Shown here: positions 8,196-17,111 of the stretch, piece by piece
How the letters are laid out: each line of letters starts with the position of its first letter
Numbering within the stretch: the stretch's first letter is position 1
Source: an uncultured Mailhella sp.
GTDB lineage: Bacteria > Desulfobacterota > Desulfovibrionia > Desulfovibrionales > Desulfovibrionaceae
Direction: 5' to 3'
Assembly: GCA_910577155.1 (NCBI GenBank)
Contig: CAJTMS010000006.1
Span: 1 to 60,101 of the forward strand
DNA: 60,101 nucleotides
Made by a program: the position numbers and the translations under genes
Notes under the pieces: model-generated
Seen by the model: only the letters and a program-made list of their open reading frames with translations
Databases searched by the model: none
Told to the model about the DNA's origin: nothing

Positions 8196-8417
8196 TTATT
8201 TTGTTTTGCTTTCAAGCAAACTTAATAAATTTGTTTTAACTTCCAGTTTTTCTTTTTTGAGGGTTTTCAACTCAACTTCTTCAGCCGGAGTGTGGAAAGG
8301 TCTTTCTTCTAATTTTTGAATGACTTTTTTTAATTCAAGGTGCTTTTCATATAATTCTTTGACTTGACTGTCGGTTTGAGCCAATTCCTCAATTTTTTTA
8401 ATTTCGTCTGCTTGCAT
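8196..8417 (-). CDS. DUF465 (YdcH-like) small coiled-coil protein
   Basis: A 73-residue, highly charged helical protein with heptad-like Leu/Ile spacing, including the family signature HLELKKVIQKLE near residues 28-39. DUF465/YdcH proteins are small helical-hairpin proteins of unknown function, common in proteobacteria. The start is an ATG seven bases after GGAG; an upstream GTG would add two residues. It lies 37 bp after the broken yggT gene and ends in a strong terminator, so the two probably share a transcript. Confidence 0.8.
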   Translation of the reverse strand: MQADEIKKIEELAQTDSQVKELYEKHLELKKVIQKLEERPFHTPAEEVELKTLKKEKLEVKTNLLSLLESKTK

Positions 8418-8454
8418 AAGCACACTCCTTTAACTTTTATTTAAATTTCTCTAT

Positions 8455-8756
8455 TTAAACCTTTAAGGTTATAGCCAAATCGTATAAACTGCCAATCACA
8501 ATGCCGTCAAATAACTGCAGCAGAACAATCAGCACAATGGGAGATAAATCAATCCCCCCAATCATCACAAAGGGGCAATATTTTCTAATGCGGTAAAAAA
8601 CAGGTTCAGTCAAGGTATTAATGATACGCACAATAGGATTATACGGATCTGCATTTACCCATGTCAAAATACATGCAATAAATACAACAAAAGAATATAT
8701 TGTTATCAGTCTGGATTTCCTGCCACAGTAAGCAGGATATTACCCAAAACAAACAT
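8455..8756 (-). pseudogene. YggT-family membrane protein with an apparent frameshift
   Basis: YggT proteins are small two-helix inner-membrane proteins with the signature WVNPDPYNP; here WVNADPYNPIV is intact, followed by TEPVFYRIRKYCP and a second hydrophobic segment. The normal N-terminal helix is present only in another frame: from an ATG at 8756-8754 preceded by GGAGG, the protein starts MFVLGNILLTVAG and then hits a stop. A -1 shift near GGAAAT at about 8713-8718 joins it to an in-frame ITIYSFVVFIACILTW segment and restores a family-length protein. It could be a real inactivating mutation, a sequencing error, or programmed shifting. The second-frame part alone has only a TTG start. Confidence 0.7.
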
Positions 8757-8824
8757 AAACCCTCCAAAAGCATTCAATTAGATAATAATCATTTTTTGTT
8801 AGTCCGTCAATACTATAAATAAAC

Positions 8825-9012
8825 ACTCTGTTATAGAAAGCGGTCGGTAAATAAATAGTATCCCTTCACTTACAAAATATAACTGCTTGTTTTTCTGAAA
8901 GAAAAATAAGCGATATAAGGGTACGGGAAAACATTTCCCCATAAAAAATTTACCGGAAATTTTTGTAATTAAATCTAATCGTTATAAAAATCAATCTTAA
9001 ACATACCAAAGC
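8825..9012 (+). repeat. Dispersed repeat, GCTCTG-ended type
   Basis: Left end ACTCTGTTATAGAAAG; right end read inward GCTTTGGTATG. Hairpin 1 is GCTTGTTTTTCT (8885-8896) with AGAAAAATAAGC (8900-8911), containing one G-T pair. Hairpin 2 is GGGAAA with TTTCCC (8925-8939). It closely matches the copies at 17844 and 46379. It starts directly after the stop codon of the minus-strand zinc-ribbon gene and fills most of the gap before yggT. Confidence 0.8.
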
Positions 9013-9021
9013 ATAAATACA

Positions 9022-9555
9022 TTATTCACATTGACAACGTAAACTCTTTATTCCTAAAGAAAAGAGAATATCTGCCTTATTGGGAGGATAAACTTCGACA
9101 ACAACTCCAAGCCCAAAAACGCTATGCTCTACAAAATCATCTTTATGCACGAGCAAATCCATAGCATAGGGTTTTGCATTACCGGAATAGCTCACCATTC
9201 TGTCTTTCCATTTTGCCTGCATTTCTTCCAGTGCTTTCAAATTTGCCCGTTCTGATTTGGAAACAGAAACTTTTGCTGCTGCAGGAGCTTTTTCTTTTAG
9301 TTCAGAAATTCTTGCACTTCTTTGTGTTGACTCTTTTACAGCTTGAGAGCGTTCTTCCCCTGCCCGTACCCGCACAGGTTTTGCTGCGGTTTCTTCTTTT
9401 TTCTTTGCAGGAGGATAATATTTATGCACACTGCCGCACGCGCAGCATTCCACTTTTGCAATTTCACCATTAAGCATGGAAACAACAACATGCCCCATTA
9501 AATCTTTACACCGTGTGCAGCGAGCCTCTATTCTTTGTCCTACAGTAACTGCCAT
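9022..9555 (-). CDS. Unknown protein with N-terminal zinc ribbon
   Basis: A 177-residue protein in three parts. Residues 1-50 hold two cysteine pairs (CTRC at about 13-16, CCAC at about 37-40) likely to bind zinc. Residues 50-110 are a Lys/Ala/Glu-rich, probably disordered linker. The last 60 residues contain HSVFGLGVVVEVYPPNKADILF, which resembles the small beta-barrel of CarD-type or Tudor-like domains. This layout suggests a nucleic-acid or RNA polymerase-binding protein, but that is inference. The start ATG has no strong ribosome binding site. It stands between the ABC importer operon and yggT. Confidence 0.6.
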   Translation of the reverse strand: MAVTVGQRIEARCTRCKDLMGHVVVSMLNGEIAKVECCACGSVHKYYPPAKKKEETAAKPVRVRAGEERSQAVKESTQRSARISELKEKAPAAAKVSVSKSERANLKALEEMQAKWKDRMVSYSGNAKPYAMDLLVHKDDFVEHSVFGLGVVVEVYPPNKADILFSLGIKSLRCQCE

Positions 9556-9621
9556 ACCATACCCTCACAACTGTCTATGATAAACGTATCATACGTATAT
9601 TTTACAAGAAAGACAATAGAT

Positions 9622-10410
9622 TTATTTTGCATTTAACCTGTTTCCCCTGCAAAAATAATATTCTATGCCATTACAAAATTCATATAAAAAAACACCTAAA
9701 AAACAAAGACTTAATATGCCTGTAAACATGGGGAGCATATCCCCTCTTCCCCAAGAATCCATAATAAGAAAACCTAAGCCTTCCTGCGTTGCAAAGGATT
9801 CAGTTATAAATAAGACCGCTATTGCCGTACCGGAGGCAATGCGAAGGGCGGTAAGCGCAGAAGGCAAGGCATAGGGAATAAGCAAATGCATAAGTTTTTC
9901 CAGCCGATAATGTTTTTTGGGTGTTCCCTCAATATGCAAAGGCAGCAGTGATTTAAAGGAATAATAATATTTTTTGTCAAGATGCAAAATACTTGCTCTT
10001 GTTACCACAACAATTTGATACGAAACAGTCAGCACTATCAGGAAAATCCGTGAAAAATCGCCAATACCCATAATCAAAAAGAAAAGCGGTAAAAAAACAA
10101 TTTTCGGAATGGGATAGGTAATAAAAACAAAAGGAGAAAAAAAGCTGTCAAAACGTTTCTTATACCCCATGTATATCCCCAGCGGAAAAGAAAAAAGAAA
10201 AGAAACAGCAAGTGCGGTACAGACACGATAAGAGCTTATTCCAAAATGAATCCAAAATTCATGGGTCAGCAAATAATCCCCCATAAAGGAGAAAACATGC
10301 ACTGGCTTTGGCAAAATAAATTCACCAAAATACAGCGCTCCCATATGCCAAAGCAAAAGAATACATGCAAGGGTCAAACAATATTTTATGCAGTAAGCGA
10401 CGTTTTTCAT
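9622..10410 (-). CDS. ABC importer permease, SsuC/TauC type
   Basis: Inner-membrane permease of the sulfonate/nitrate/taurine (or thiamine-precursor) ABC family, 262 residues with about six membrane segments. The coupling loop carries a variant of the EAA motif near residues 140-155. The ATG overlaps the stop of the ATPase gene (ATGA), which signals coupled translation; a longer reading adds 16 residues from inside the ATPase frame. It is the last gene of a binding protein-ATPase-permease operon. Substrate cannot be told from sequence. Confidence 0.88.
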   Translation of the reverse strand: MKNVAYCIKYCLTLACILLLWHMGALYFGEFILPKPVHVFSFMGDYLLTHEFWIHFGISSYRVCTALAVSFLFSFPLGIYMGYKKRFDSFFSPFVFITYPIPKIVFLPLFFLIMGIGDFSRIFLIVLTVSYQIVVVTRASILHLDKKYYYSFKSLLPLHIEGTPKKHYRLEKLMHLLIPYALPSALTALRIASGTAIAVLFITESFATQEGLGFLIMDSWGRGDMLPMFTGILSLCFLGVFLYEFCNGIEYYFCRGNRLNAK

Positions 10411-11222
10411 AGTGTCTCTGCGAAGGGTTTTTGTAAAGAATGATGAATAATTTTGCAAAGTTCAAAATATTCTTTTTTATCGCGGATATTTTCCTCTGCA
10501 AAATAGGGATTTTCATAAAGGGTATAGTGAGAATTTCGCCTTTCGCCGGCTTTTGACAAGGACAAAATATTTCCTCCCAAATATACCGCTTCGCTGACAC
10601 TATGCGTAACAAGCACAAAGGTAAACCGATATTTTTCCCATAAGGATAAAATCAAATTTTGCAAATTCTCGCGGTTAATGGCGTCCACACTGGAAAAAGG
10701 CTCATCCAGCAAAATAATTTCCGGCTTGGAAATCAATGCTCTGCCAAGGGCAAGGCGTTGTTTTTGCCCGCCGGAAAGCTCCTGCGGATACCGCTTTTCA
10801 AGCCCTGTAAGCCCTAATTCCTGCAGCATTAACGCAACCTGTTCCTGCATATAATCTTTCGCACATTTTGCCAGCTGTAAAGGAAGCATAAGATTTTCCG
10901 TTGCATTTTTCCAAGGGAAAAGCCCGTATTCCTGCAATACATAGGATAAACGGGGCATTCTTTTATGAACTTTTAAAAACGATTCACCGGAATGAGCGGT
11001 AAATTCTATTCTGCCTGCCTGATAGTCCTGCAATTGAGCCAAAAGTGTCAGCAAAGTACTTTTCCCGCACCCGGATTTCCCGATAACGGACAAACTTTTC
11101 CCGGATAACACGGAAAAGGAAATATTCTCAAGCACTGAAACCGTGCCGTACTGTTTTGACAAGCCTTGCACGTTTATGCCTGCCTGATACTGTTCCAAAG
11201 GAGAAGAAAGCGTATGCGGCAT
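10407..11222 (-). CDS. ABC importer ATPase, SsuB/TauB type
   Basis: Cytoplasmic ATPase of the same importer, about 271 residues from the ATG at 11222. Walker A is GKSGCGKST, the signature is LSGGQKQR, Walker B is IILLDEPFSSVDA, and the switch His lies in LVTHSVSEA. The start codon lies one base after the binding-protein stop; an alternative TTG ten codons upstream would overlap that gene. It overlaps the permease gene by four bases. The C-terminal extension after the switch His (about 50 residues) is typical of this subfamily. Confidence 0.9.
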   Translation of the reverse strand: MPHTLSSPLEQYQAGINVQGLSKQYGTVSVLENISFSVLSGKSLSVIGKSGCGKSTLLTLLAQLQDYQAGRIEFTAHSGESFLKVHKRMPRLSYVLQEYGLFPWKNATENLMLPLQLAKCAKDYMQEQVALMLQELGLTGLEKRYPQELSGGQKQRLALGRALISKPEIILLDEPFSSVDAINRENLQNLILSLWEKYRFTFVLVTHSVSEAVYLGGNILSLSKAGERRNSHYTLYENPYFAEENIRDKKEYFELCKIIHHSLQKPFAETL

Positions 11223-11223
11223 A

Positions 11224-12159
11224 TTAAAAATTGGGTAATAACTCTGTGGCAAGAGGTTTGGTATGTATTAATTTTCTATCATATAACCACGTAAAATATA
11301 AATCCAATTCCTGTTCAGTCGGAAGATAGCACGGTGTATTTTTTTTATCAAAACCGATCATTGTATACGCGTCTTTGCCGTCCTGTGATAAAAGCTTGCA
11401 GTGAAGCATAGTTTCTTTATATTTTTCAGGATATTGATTAATTAAATCGGCACATTCATTTAATGCCTGCCGAAATTGTGTATACACTTCAGGAGTTAAC
11501 TTTTCCTTGGCAAAACTGATTACTGCAAGGGGCAAACGTAAATTAGTATCATCAAGCAAAACTGCTGCCCCGCGGGCTTCCAGCGTTGATACAAGAGGCT
11601 CCGGCAAAAGAGCCGTATCCACTTGCCCTGCCATAAGAAGCTGCAAGCGCATGGCAACAGAACGGATATCTTGGCGTTCAATATAGTCTTCAGGAAGATT
11701 TCTGCTCGCTAAAAATTGCGTCAATAAAAAATCAATAATAGTATCCTTGCCCACAGCAACGGTCTTGCCCTGTAATTCTTCCACAGAGGTGATGTTTTTT
11801 TGCGGGGATACCACAAGTCCAAAATGCCGTTGGTCCGGACGGGAATAAGAAGTTGTTGCTATAATAGTTTGAGGTGTTCCGGATAAATGTTGAAGTGTTG
11901 CATTAATAATACACGTAAAATACCCGTCAATAGCTCCGCTGCGCATGGCTGCCCCCATTTCAATAGCACTTTGAAAAGGGATAATTTCCACGGATAACCC
12001 ATGTTTTTCAAAAACTTTTTCCTGAACCCCCACATAGAGCAAAAGAGAATCGGCAGCAGGCATTCCCCCTATTTTCAATGCCGGTTGGGCAAAAACAATG
12101 CAGGGAAAGAAAAAAAGCAGACAACAAAACAAAACTATGTGCAAAATATCTTTTTTCAT
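11224..12159 (-). CDS. Periplasmic substrate-binding protein, NMT1/SsuA-like
   Basis: Binding protein of the importer, 311 residues with a clear signal peptide (MKKDILHIVLFCCLLFFFPCIVFA, cut at about 24). The mature part has the NMT1/THI5-like fold seen in binding proteins for sulfonates, nitrate and thiamine precursors (KIGGMPAADSLLLYVGVQEKV at the start, GKTVAVGKDTIIDFLL in the middle). No cysteine follows the signal cleavage, so it is not a lipoprotein. Taurine or another sulfonate would suit a sulfur-using anaerobe, but no residue seen here proves it. A good promoter lies 45 bp upstream. Confidence 0.85.
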   Translation of the reverse strand: MKKDILHIVLFCCLLFFFPCIVFAQPALKIGGMPAADSLLLYVGVQEKVFEKHGLSVEIIPFQSAIEMGAAMRSGAIDGYFTCIINATLQHLSGTPQTIIATTSYSRPDQRHFGLVVSPQKNITSVEELQGKTVAVGKDTIIDFLLTQFLASRNLPEDYIERQDIRSVAMRLQLLMAGQVDTALLPEPLVSTLEARGAAVLLDDTNLRLPLAVISFAKEKLTPEVYTQFRQALNECADLINQYPEKYKETMLHCKLLSQDGKDAYTMIGFDKKNTPCYLPTEQELDLYFTWLYDRKLIHTKPLATELLPNF

Positions 12160-12202
12160 AACAACCTCAAGATGTTAAGCAAGAATAGGACTTAAGTGAA
12201 TT

Positions 12203-12247
12203 GAGTATACAAAAGATTATTTACAAAGCCAACAAAAAAGTATACTC
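12203..12247. promoter_or_regulatory. Divergent promoters with mirrored -10 boxes
   Basis: On the minus strand TTGGCT (12232-12227), 17 bases, then TATACT (12209-12204) make a good promoter for the ABC importer operon. On the plus strand TATACT at 12241-12246, with a poor -35, is placed to serve the NagZ-like gene. The two -10 boxes are the halves of an exact inverted repeat, GAGTATAC (12203-12210) and GTATACTC (12240-12247), so the same site could bind a dimeric regulator. Confidence 0.55.
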
Positions 12248-12276
12248 AAAGCCAAAAGAGTGTGAAAGGATTTAAT

Positions 12277-13413
12277 ATGAAACAATTTATTATTGCTACT
12301 ATCGTTGCAATCACGGCTTTTTTTTCTGCCCATTCCGGTTTGGCAAACACACAAGACAAGCTGCAAAATGAACAAAAATTTCAGAAAATAGATAGAAATT
12401 TGCAGGCTATGATAGGACAAATGCTCATGTTTGGCATGCGGGGTCAAAGCCTTACGGAAGATACAGAAATACGAAAAATGCTTGCAGAAGGCAAAGTCGG
12501 GGGTATTATTCTCTTTTATACCCATGGCAATATTGTGCCCTATAATTTGGCAAATAGAGAACAAATTATCAAGCTTACCCGTTCACTGCAAGAAACCAGT
12601 CCCTATCCTTTATTGATAGGCGTTGATCAGGAAGGAGGCAAAGTTCAGCGTTTAAGTGAAAAAAATGGGTTTAAAAATTACCCTACAGCATACAGCCTAG
12701 GAAAAACTGACAAGGAAGAATACACCTATCAGGTGGCTGACGATATTGCCGTCACCTTGAAAGAATGTGGTTTTAATTTAAATTTTGCTCCCAGTGTTGA
12801 TTTGCATAATCCAAACTCCCCTGCCATTGGCGGAAAAGAAAGGGCTTTTCATGAAACAGGATTAAAAACTTTTCACCATGCCTATGCGTATGCAAAAGCC
12901 ATGCGGAAAAACGGCATTATTCCCGCAATCAAGCATTTTCCCGGGCACGGCAATGCCATAAAAGATACCCATGAAGGATTTACGGATATTACCAATACGT
13001 GGCAAGACAAGGAACTTTTCCCCTATACGGAATTTATCAAAAAAAAGTATGACGGCATGATTATGGTTGCCCATGTGTACCATCAAAAACTGGACACTGT
13101 TCCCGCAAGTTTATCCTATAATTGTATCACAAAACTGCTGCGCCAAAAAATGAAATTTGACGGTGTGGTGATTACGGACGATATGCAAATGGGTGCCATT
13201 GTAAAGCATTATTCCCTCAAAGAAAGTATTTACAGAGCAATTGCAGCCGGAAACGATATTCTGCTTTTCAGCAATAATTTCAAATACGATCCAAAACTTC
13301 CCGAACAAGTCTACAATTGTGTTGCAGAGCTTGTCAGCGAAGGCAAAATTTCCAAAGAACGTATCCTGACGTCTTGGCAACGGATACGCAAATTGAAACT
13401 TGCGTATTTGTAA
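12277..13413 (+). CDS. Glycoside hydrolase family 3, beta-N-acetylhexosaminidase (NagZ-like)
   Basis: A family 3 enzyme likely to remove N-acetylglucosamine from peptidoglycan fragments. About 378 residues: a signal peptide (KQFIIATIVAITAFFSAHSGLA), then a single TIM-barrel domain with GVDQEGGKVQRL, the KHFPGHG...DTHEG loop carrying the acid/base His of NagZ enzymes, and the nucleophile Asp in ITDDMQMGA. Export to the periplasm differs from the cytosolic NagZ of E. coli but is common in other groups. The start follows AAAGGA by seven bases. It is transcribed alone and converges on rlmD, whose stop is four bases away. Confidence 0.88.
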   Translation: MKQFIIATIVAITAFFSAHSGLANTQDKLQNEQKFQKIDRNLQAMIGQMLMFGMRGQSLTEDTEIRKMLAEGKVGGIILFYTHGNIVPYNLANREQIIKLTRSLQETSPYPLLIGVDQEGGKVQRLSEKNGFKNYPTAYSLGKTDKEEYTYQVADDIAVTLKECGFNLNFAPSVDLHNPNSPAIGGKERAFHETGLKTFHHAYAYAKAMRKNGIIPAIKHFPGHGNAIKDTHEGFTDITNTWQDKELFPYTEFIKKKYDGMIMVAHVYHQKLDTVPASLSYNCITKLLRQKMKFDGVVITDDMQMGAIVKHYSLKESIYRAIAAGNDILLFSNNFKYDPKLPEQVYNCVAELVSEGKISKERILTSWQRIRKLKLAYL

Positions 13414-13417
13414 GTTG

Positions 13418-14869
13418 TTAGCGTTCCAGCAACACCACTGTTTCCACATGGGGAGTATGGGGAAATAAATCCACTCCCTGTATGGCTTTTATGGAATACT
13501 TTTGGGTAAGTTTTGCCAAATCACGAGCCAATGTTGTGGGATTGCAGGAAACAAGAATTAAAAATTGCGGTGCATATTGCAAAATGGCGGAAATTGCTTC
13601 ATCTTCAATGCCGGCACGGGGCGGATCTAAAATAAGCAAATTGGGCAAAGAAAATTGTTTAAAAAATGTTTGCAGCTTTTTGCTTGCGGCACAGGCAAAT
13701 TTTGCAAAATCACATTGATTAAATTGAGCATTTTCTTTTGCCAAATCAATGGCTTTTTCTATCACCTCAACTCCAAGCAAAAAAGGCTTTTTATAGGAAT
13801 AGTCAGGGGCAGTAACAGAAAGTCCTTTCACATATTCTAAAGAAAAATTTTTCTTATTTTCAAGGCACAGACCAGCCAACGACAAGCCAATGGAGCCAAT
13901 GCCGCAATAAAAATCCCAGATATGCGCATTTTTTTGCGGCAGTACCAAAGCCGCAAAATCATAAATCACTTGATAGAGGACTTCTGCCATTTTGGAGTTG
14001 ACTTGGAAAAACGCAGAATTGCCAAGCTTAAATTGCAGTTGTCTTCCGGCAACAGCTAATGTCTCAAAAAGCATAGTGTTGCCAAATTCCCGAACAATTT
14101 TTTCTCCATAGGCAATGTCGGTTTTCGCTTTGCGCTCACTGTGCACCAACCCTGCAATATCATTTTTTAATGCTTCATAACAGGCTGCAATGCTTTGCTC
14201 TTCTTCTTTTCTATGCTGCTTTGAGTATGGGTATGTAATAAGCTCCACTGTCCATGTATTTTGAAAAAAACGCAGTACGGCATAACGATAAAAATCATAC
14301 TGAAAATTCTGTAATTGAGAACGCAAAAGCGCAAGAATTTTCATGGCATGAGGGTTTTGCAATTGACAGTCCGTCACTTCCGCCAGTTCATGGCTGTTTT
14401 TTCTGCGCAAGCCAAGTTTTAGCTTTGCATGCTGCAAGGAAAAGGCAAATTCCATTTTATTGCGGTAAAAAAGTGTAGAATTTCCATGAGAGAAAGGAGA
14501 AAGCAAAGGATAAAAATATTGTTCAACATCCTGTACTTTCCCCAGCCGTTTCAAAGCATTTTTGATTTGTGTTTCTTTTTCCTGTACCTGCTTTTCATAC
14601 GCCAAATTTTGCCATGCACAGCCGCCGCATTCTTTTTGATGCGGACATATGCCGGTAGTTGCAAAAGGAGATTGCAGTATAATTTCAACCGGCTGAGCAA
14701 CAAGATAATTCTTTTTTTGAGCTGTAATTTCTGCCCGTACTGTTTGCCCGAGAAGAGCATTTTCCACAAAAACCGCCATCCCCCGATAGGGGGAATTTTC
14801 TTCTATTTTTCCGACAGCACGCCCATCATGGCTCATGCCCGTAAGGTGAACAGTGACATACTTTTTCAT
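13418..14869 (-). CDS. rlmD: 23S rRNA (uracil-5-)-methyltransferase, RlmD/RumA type
   Basis: An S-adenosylmethionine-dependent enzyme that methylates a uridine of 23S rRNA (U1939 for RlmD). The 483-residue protein has an N-terminal TRAM-like domain, an iron-sulfur cluster motif (CPHQKECGGCAW, about residues 75-86), and the methyltransferase domain with FFQVN, DPPRAG and the catalytic-Cys motif SCNPTTLARDL near residue 440. The subfamily (RlmD, RlmC or TrmA) is chosen because of the TRAM and Fe-S regions. It follows hslU by 26 bp on the same strand. Confidence 0.88.
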   Translation of the reverse strand: MKKYVTVHLTGMSHDGRAVGKIEENSPYRGMAVFVENALLGQTVRAEITAQKKNYLVAQPVEIILQSPFATTGICPHQKECGGCAWQNLAYEKQVQEKETQIKNALKRLGKVQDVEQYFYPLLSPFSHGNSTLFYRNKMEFAFSLQHAKLKLGLRRKNSHELAEVTDCQLQNPHAMKILALLRSQLQNFQYDFYRYAVLRFFQNTWTVELITYPYSKQHRKEEEQSIAACYEALKNDIAGLVHSERKAKTDIAYGEKIVREFGNTMLFETLAVAGRQLQFKLGNSAFFQVNSKMAEVLYQVIYDFAALVLPQKNAHIWDFYCGIGSIGLSLAGLCLENKKNFSLEYVKGLSVTAPDYSYKKPFLLGVEVIEKAIDLAKENAQFNQCDFAKFACAASKKLQTFFKQFSLPNLLILDPPRAGIEDEAISAILQYAPQFLILVSCNPTTLARDLAKLTQKYSIKAIQGVDLFPHTPHVETVVLLER

Positions 14870-14895
14870 ATTTGCTCAAAAAAAGTATCTTTTCC

Positions 14896-16209
14896 TTATA
14901 AAATATATTGGCTCAAATCCTTGTTTTCCCGAATATCATCCAAGTGTTCGTTGACATAGTCTTTGTTGATGACAATATGCTGATACTTTCGTTCCGGTGC
15001 TTCAAAAGAAATATCAGAAAGGATTTTTTCAAGAATGGTATATAAACGTCTTGCGCCGATATTTTCTGATTCCGCATTGATTTCTTCTGCAAAACCTGCA
15101 ATTTCTAGTAAACCGTCTTCCGTAAAAGAAAGCTGCACATCTTCTGTCTGTAAGAGTGCTGTATACTGCTTTTGCAGGGAATTATCAGGCTCGGTTAAAA
15201 TGCGATAAAATTCGTCTTTGCCAAGGGGCTGCAATTCCACCCGCAAAGGAAAACGTCCCTGCAGTTCAGGAATTAAATCAGAAGGTTTGCTGAAATGAAA
15301 TGCGCCGGCGGCAATGAATAAAATATGGTCTGTTTTTATCATACCGTATTTTGTATTAACCGTGCTTCCTTCAACAATGGGCAATAAATCCCGCTGCACA
15401 CCTTCACGGGAAACTTCCGAGCTTCTTTGGGAATTTGCAGAACTTGCCACCTTATCAATTTCATCAATGAAAACAATACCGCTTTGCTCCACACGCTCTT
15501 TAGCAATTTCAATGAGCTTGTCTTCATCAATAAGCTTATCCGATTCCTGCTGCAATAAAATATTGTAGGCAGCTTTTGTTTTCAGACGCTTACGCTGTGT
15601 TTTTGCAGGAGATATTTTACCCATAAGGGTTTTTATCTGATCGCCAATTTGATCCATACCGGGCATGGCAAACATATCTATTTGCGGAGAGGTTTCTTTG
15701 ACTTCCAGTTCTACCTCATGGTTGTCCAAATGTCCCAAATGCCATAAATTACGCAGTTTTTCCCGCGTTGTTTCACGGTTTCCCTCACTGGGATTATGGG
15801 GCAGCAACAGATCCAGCAAACGTTCTTCCGCCGCTTTTTCAGCCTGAGCTTTTACCCGTTGATTTTCTTCATCGCGTATAAGTTTAATCCCGATATCGAG
15901 TAAATCACGTATCATTGACTCCACATCACGTCCAACGTAACCAACTTCGGTATATTTTGTTGCTTCTACTTTAACAAAAGGGGCTCCTGTCAGTTTAGCC
16001 AGTCTGCGGGCAATTTCTGTTTTCCCCACCCCCGTAGGTCCCATTAAAATAATATTTTTAGGGGCAATTTCATCACGCATTTCCGGTTCCAGTTTTTGCC
16101 TGCGCCAACGGTTGCGCACAGCAATAGCCACCATTTTTTTTGCCTGCTCCTGTCCAACAATATATTTATCTAATTCATTAACAATTTCACGGGGTGTTAA
16201 ATTATTCAT
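14896..16209 (-). CDS. hslU: HslU (ClpY), ATPase of the HslUV protease
   Basis: A AAA+ unfoldase that feeds substrates to the HslV peptidase. The 437 residues show the opening LTPREIVNELDKYIVGQ, Walker A GPTGVGKTE near residue 57, the pore motif GYVGRDVE near 91, Walker B VFIDEIDK near 248, an I-domain between them, sensor II GARRL, and a C-terminal tail ending DLSQYIL, which inserts into HslV. The hslV gene, normally adjacent, is not in the window. The gene sits between a sirtuin (23 bp upstream) and rlmD. Confidence 0.97.
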   Translation of the reverse strand: MNNLTPREIVNELDKYIVGQEQAKKMVAIAVRNRWRRQKLEPEMRDEIAPKNIILMGPTGVGKTEIARRLAKLTGAPFVKVEATKYTEVGYVGRDVESMIRDLLDIGIKLIRDEENQRVKAQAEKAAEERLLDLLLPHNPSEGNRETTREKLRNLWHLGHLDNHEVELEVKETSPQIDMFAMPGMDQIGDQIKTLMGKISPAKTQRKRLKTKAAYNILLQQESDKLIDEDKLIEIAKERVEQSGIVFIDEIDKVASSANSQRSSEVSREGVQRDLLPIVEGSTVNTKYGMIKTDHILFIAAGAFHFSKPSDLIPELQGRFPLRVELQPLGKDEFYRILTEPDNSLQKQYTALLQTEDVQLSFTEDGLLEIAGFAEEINAESENIGARRLYTILEKILSDISFEAPERKYQHIVINKDYVNEHLDDIRENKDLSQYIL

Positions 16210-16232
16210 ATATAATCCTTTTTATAATTTTA

Positions 16233-16979
16233 TTAAAGCAAAGCATTAAGCTTTTCAAAAATTTCTCCTAAATCGTTTGCTTTATAGCTGGCAACACTAT
16301 CAATATAGGTTGGTGAAGCATTGACTATGCCAAGCTTCCCCCCTGCCCTGTGGGTAATTTCCGGAATTGCAGCCGCGGGATATACGGTTAAACTTGTGCC
16401 AAGCACCAAAAGAAAATCCGCGTGCCGGGCATGATATTCAGCATTGTCTAAATCATATTCAGGCAGAGATTCCCCGAAAAAAACAATTTTAGGCTTGATA
16501 ATTCCGCCGCAATGGGGGCAATATGGCACTTCTTTTTCCTGTATCATGGAAAGAACAGTATCAAAATCAAATTCTTTGCCACATGACAGACAATAATGTT
16601 TCATAGGTGAGCCGTGCAGTTCAAATACAGTTTTTGATCCTGCTTTTTGGTGCAGCAAATCAATATTTTGTGTAATAACAGCTTTTATCAAGCCCTTTTG
16701 TTCCATTTTTGCCAATGTTTCATGCACAATATTGGGCTTAGCTGCAACTTCATACAAAAAATTACGGGTATTTTTATAATAATAACTTGGATCTTTTCTA
16801 AAATAATGGATATCAAAAAGTTTATTTGCATCAATATCCTTGCGGGAATACAAACCGCCGACACCACGAAAATCGGGTATGCCTGACAATGTGGAAATAC
16901 CTGCCCCTGTCAGTACGGCAACATGCTTTGATTTTTGAATAATATCCAATAATTCTTGAGCCTTATTACTTTCTTTCAT
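16233..16979 (-). CDS. cobB: NAD-dependent protein deacylase, Sir2/CobB family
   Basis: A sirtuin that removes acyl groups from lysine using NAD. The 248-residue protein has GAGISTLSGIPDFRG (NAD binding), TQNIDLLHQKAG, the catalytic His in ELHGS, and a four-Cys zinc site (CLSC and CPHC). The Tyr-x-x-Arg pair that defines desuccinylases was not seen at the usual place, so plain deacetylation is more likely. I start at the ATG after GAGGG; the longer reading adds 24 residues without support. It precedes hslU by 23 bp. Confidence 0.92.
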   Translation of the reverse strand: MKESNKAQELLDIIQKSKHVAVLTGAGISTLSGIPDFRGVGGLYSRKDIDANKLFDIHYFRKDPSYYYKNTRNFLYEVAAKPNIVHETLAKMEQKGLIKAVITQNIDLLHQKAGSKTVFELHGSPMKHYCLSCGKEFDFDTVLSMIQEKEVPYCPHCGGIIKPKIVFFGESLPEYDLDNAEYHARHADFLLVLGTSLTVYPAAAIPEITHRAGGKLGIVNASPTYIDSVASYKANDLGEIFEKLNALL

Positions 16980-17111
16980 ATTAATACCCTCGGTTTTGCT
17001 TACTGTATAATACTTTTTGTTTATTTGCAATAATACGAATGTGATTAACATTAATTTATTGACATCATTATAAAAAAAAACTATTTTTCAAGAAAAAATA
17101 ATTACTTTGAG

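Noticed and set aside
12160..12276. Thiamine riboswitch for the ABC importer
   Set aside because: The conserved CTGAGA and related segments of the thiamine element are absent.
14429..14959. A 176-residue open frame opposite rlmD and the end of hslU
   Set aside because: It spans two real genes on the other strand and their gap, and its composition is typical of an antisense shadow.
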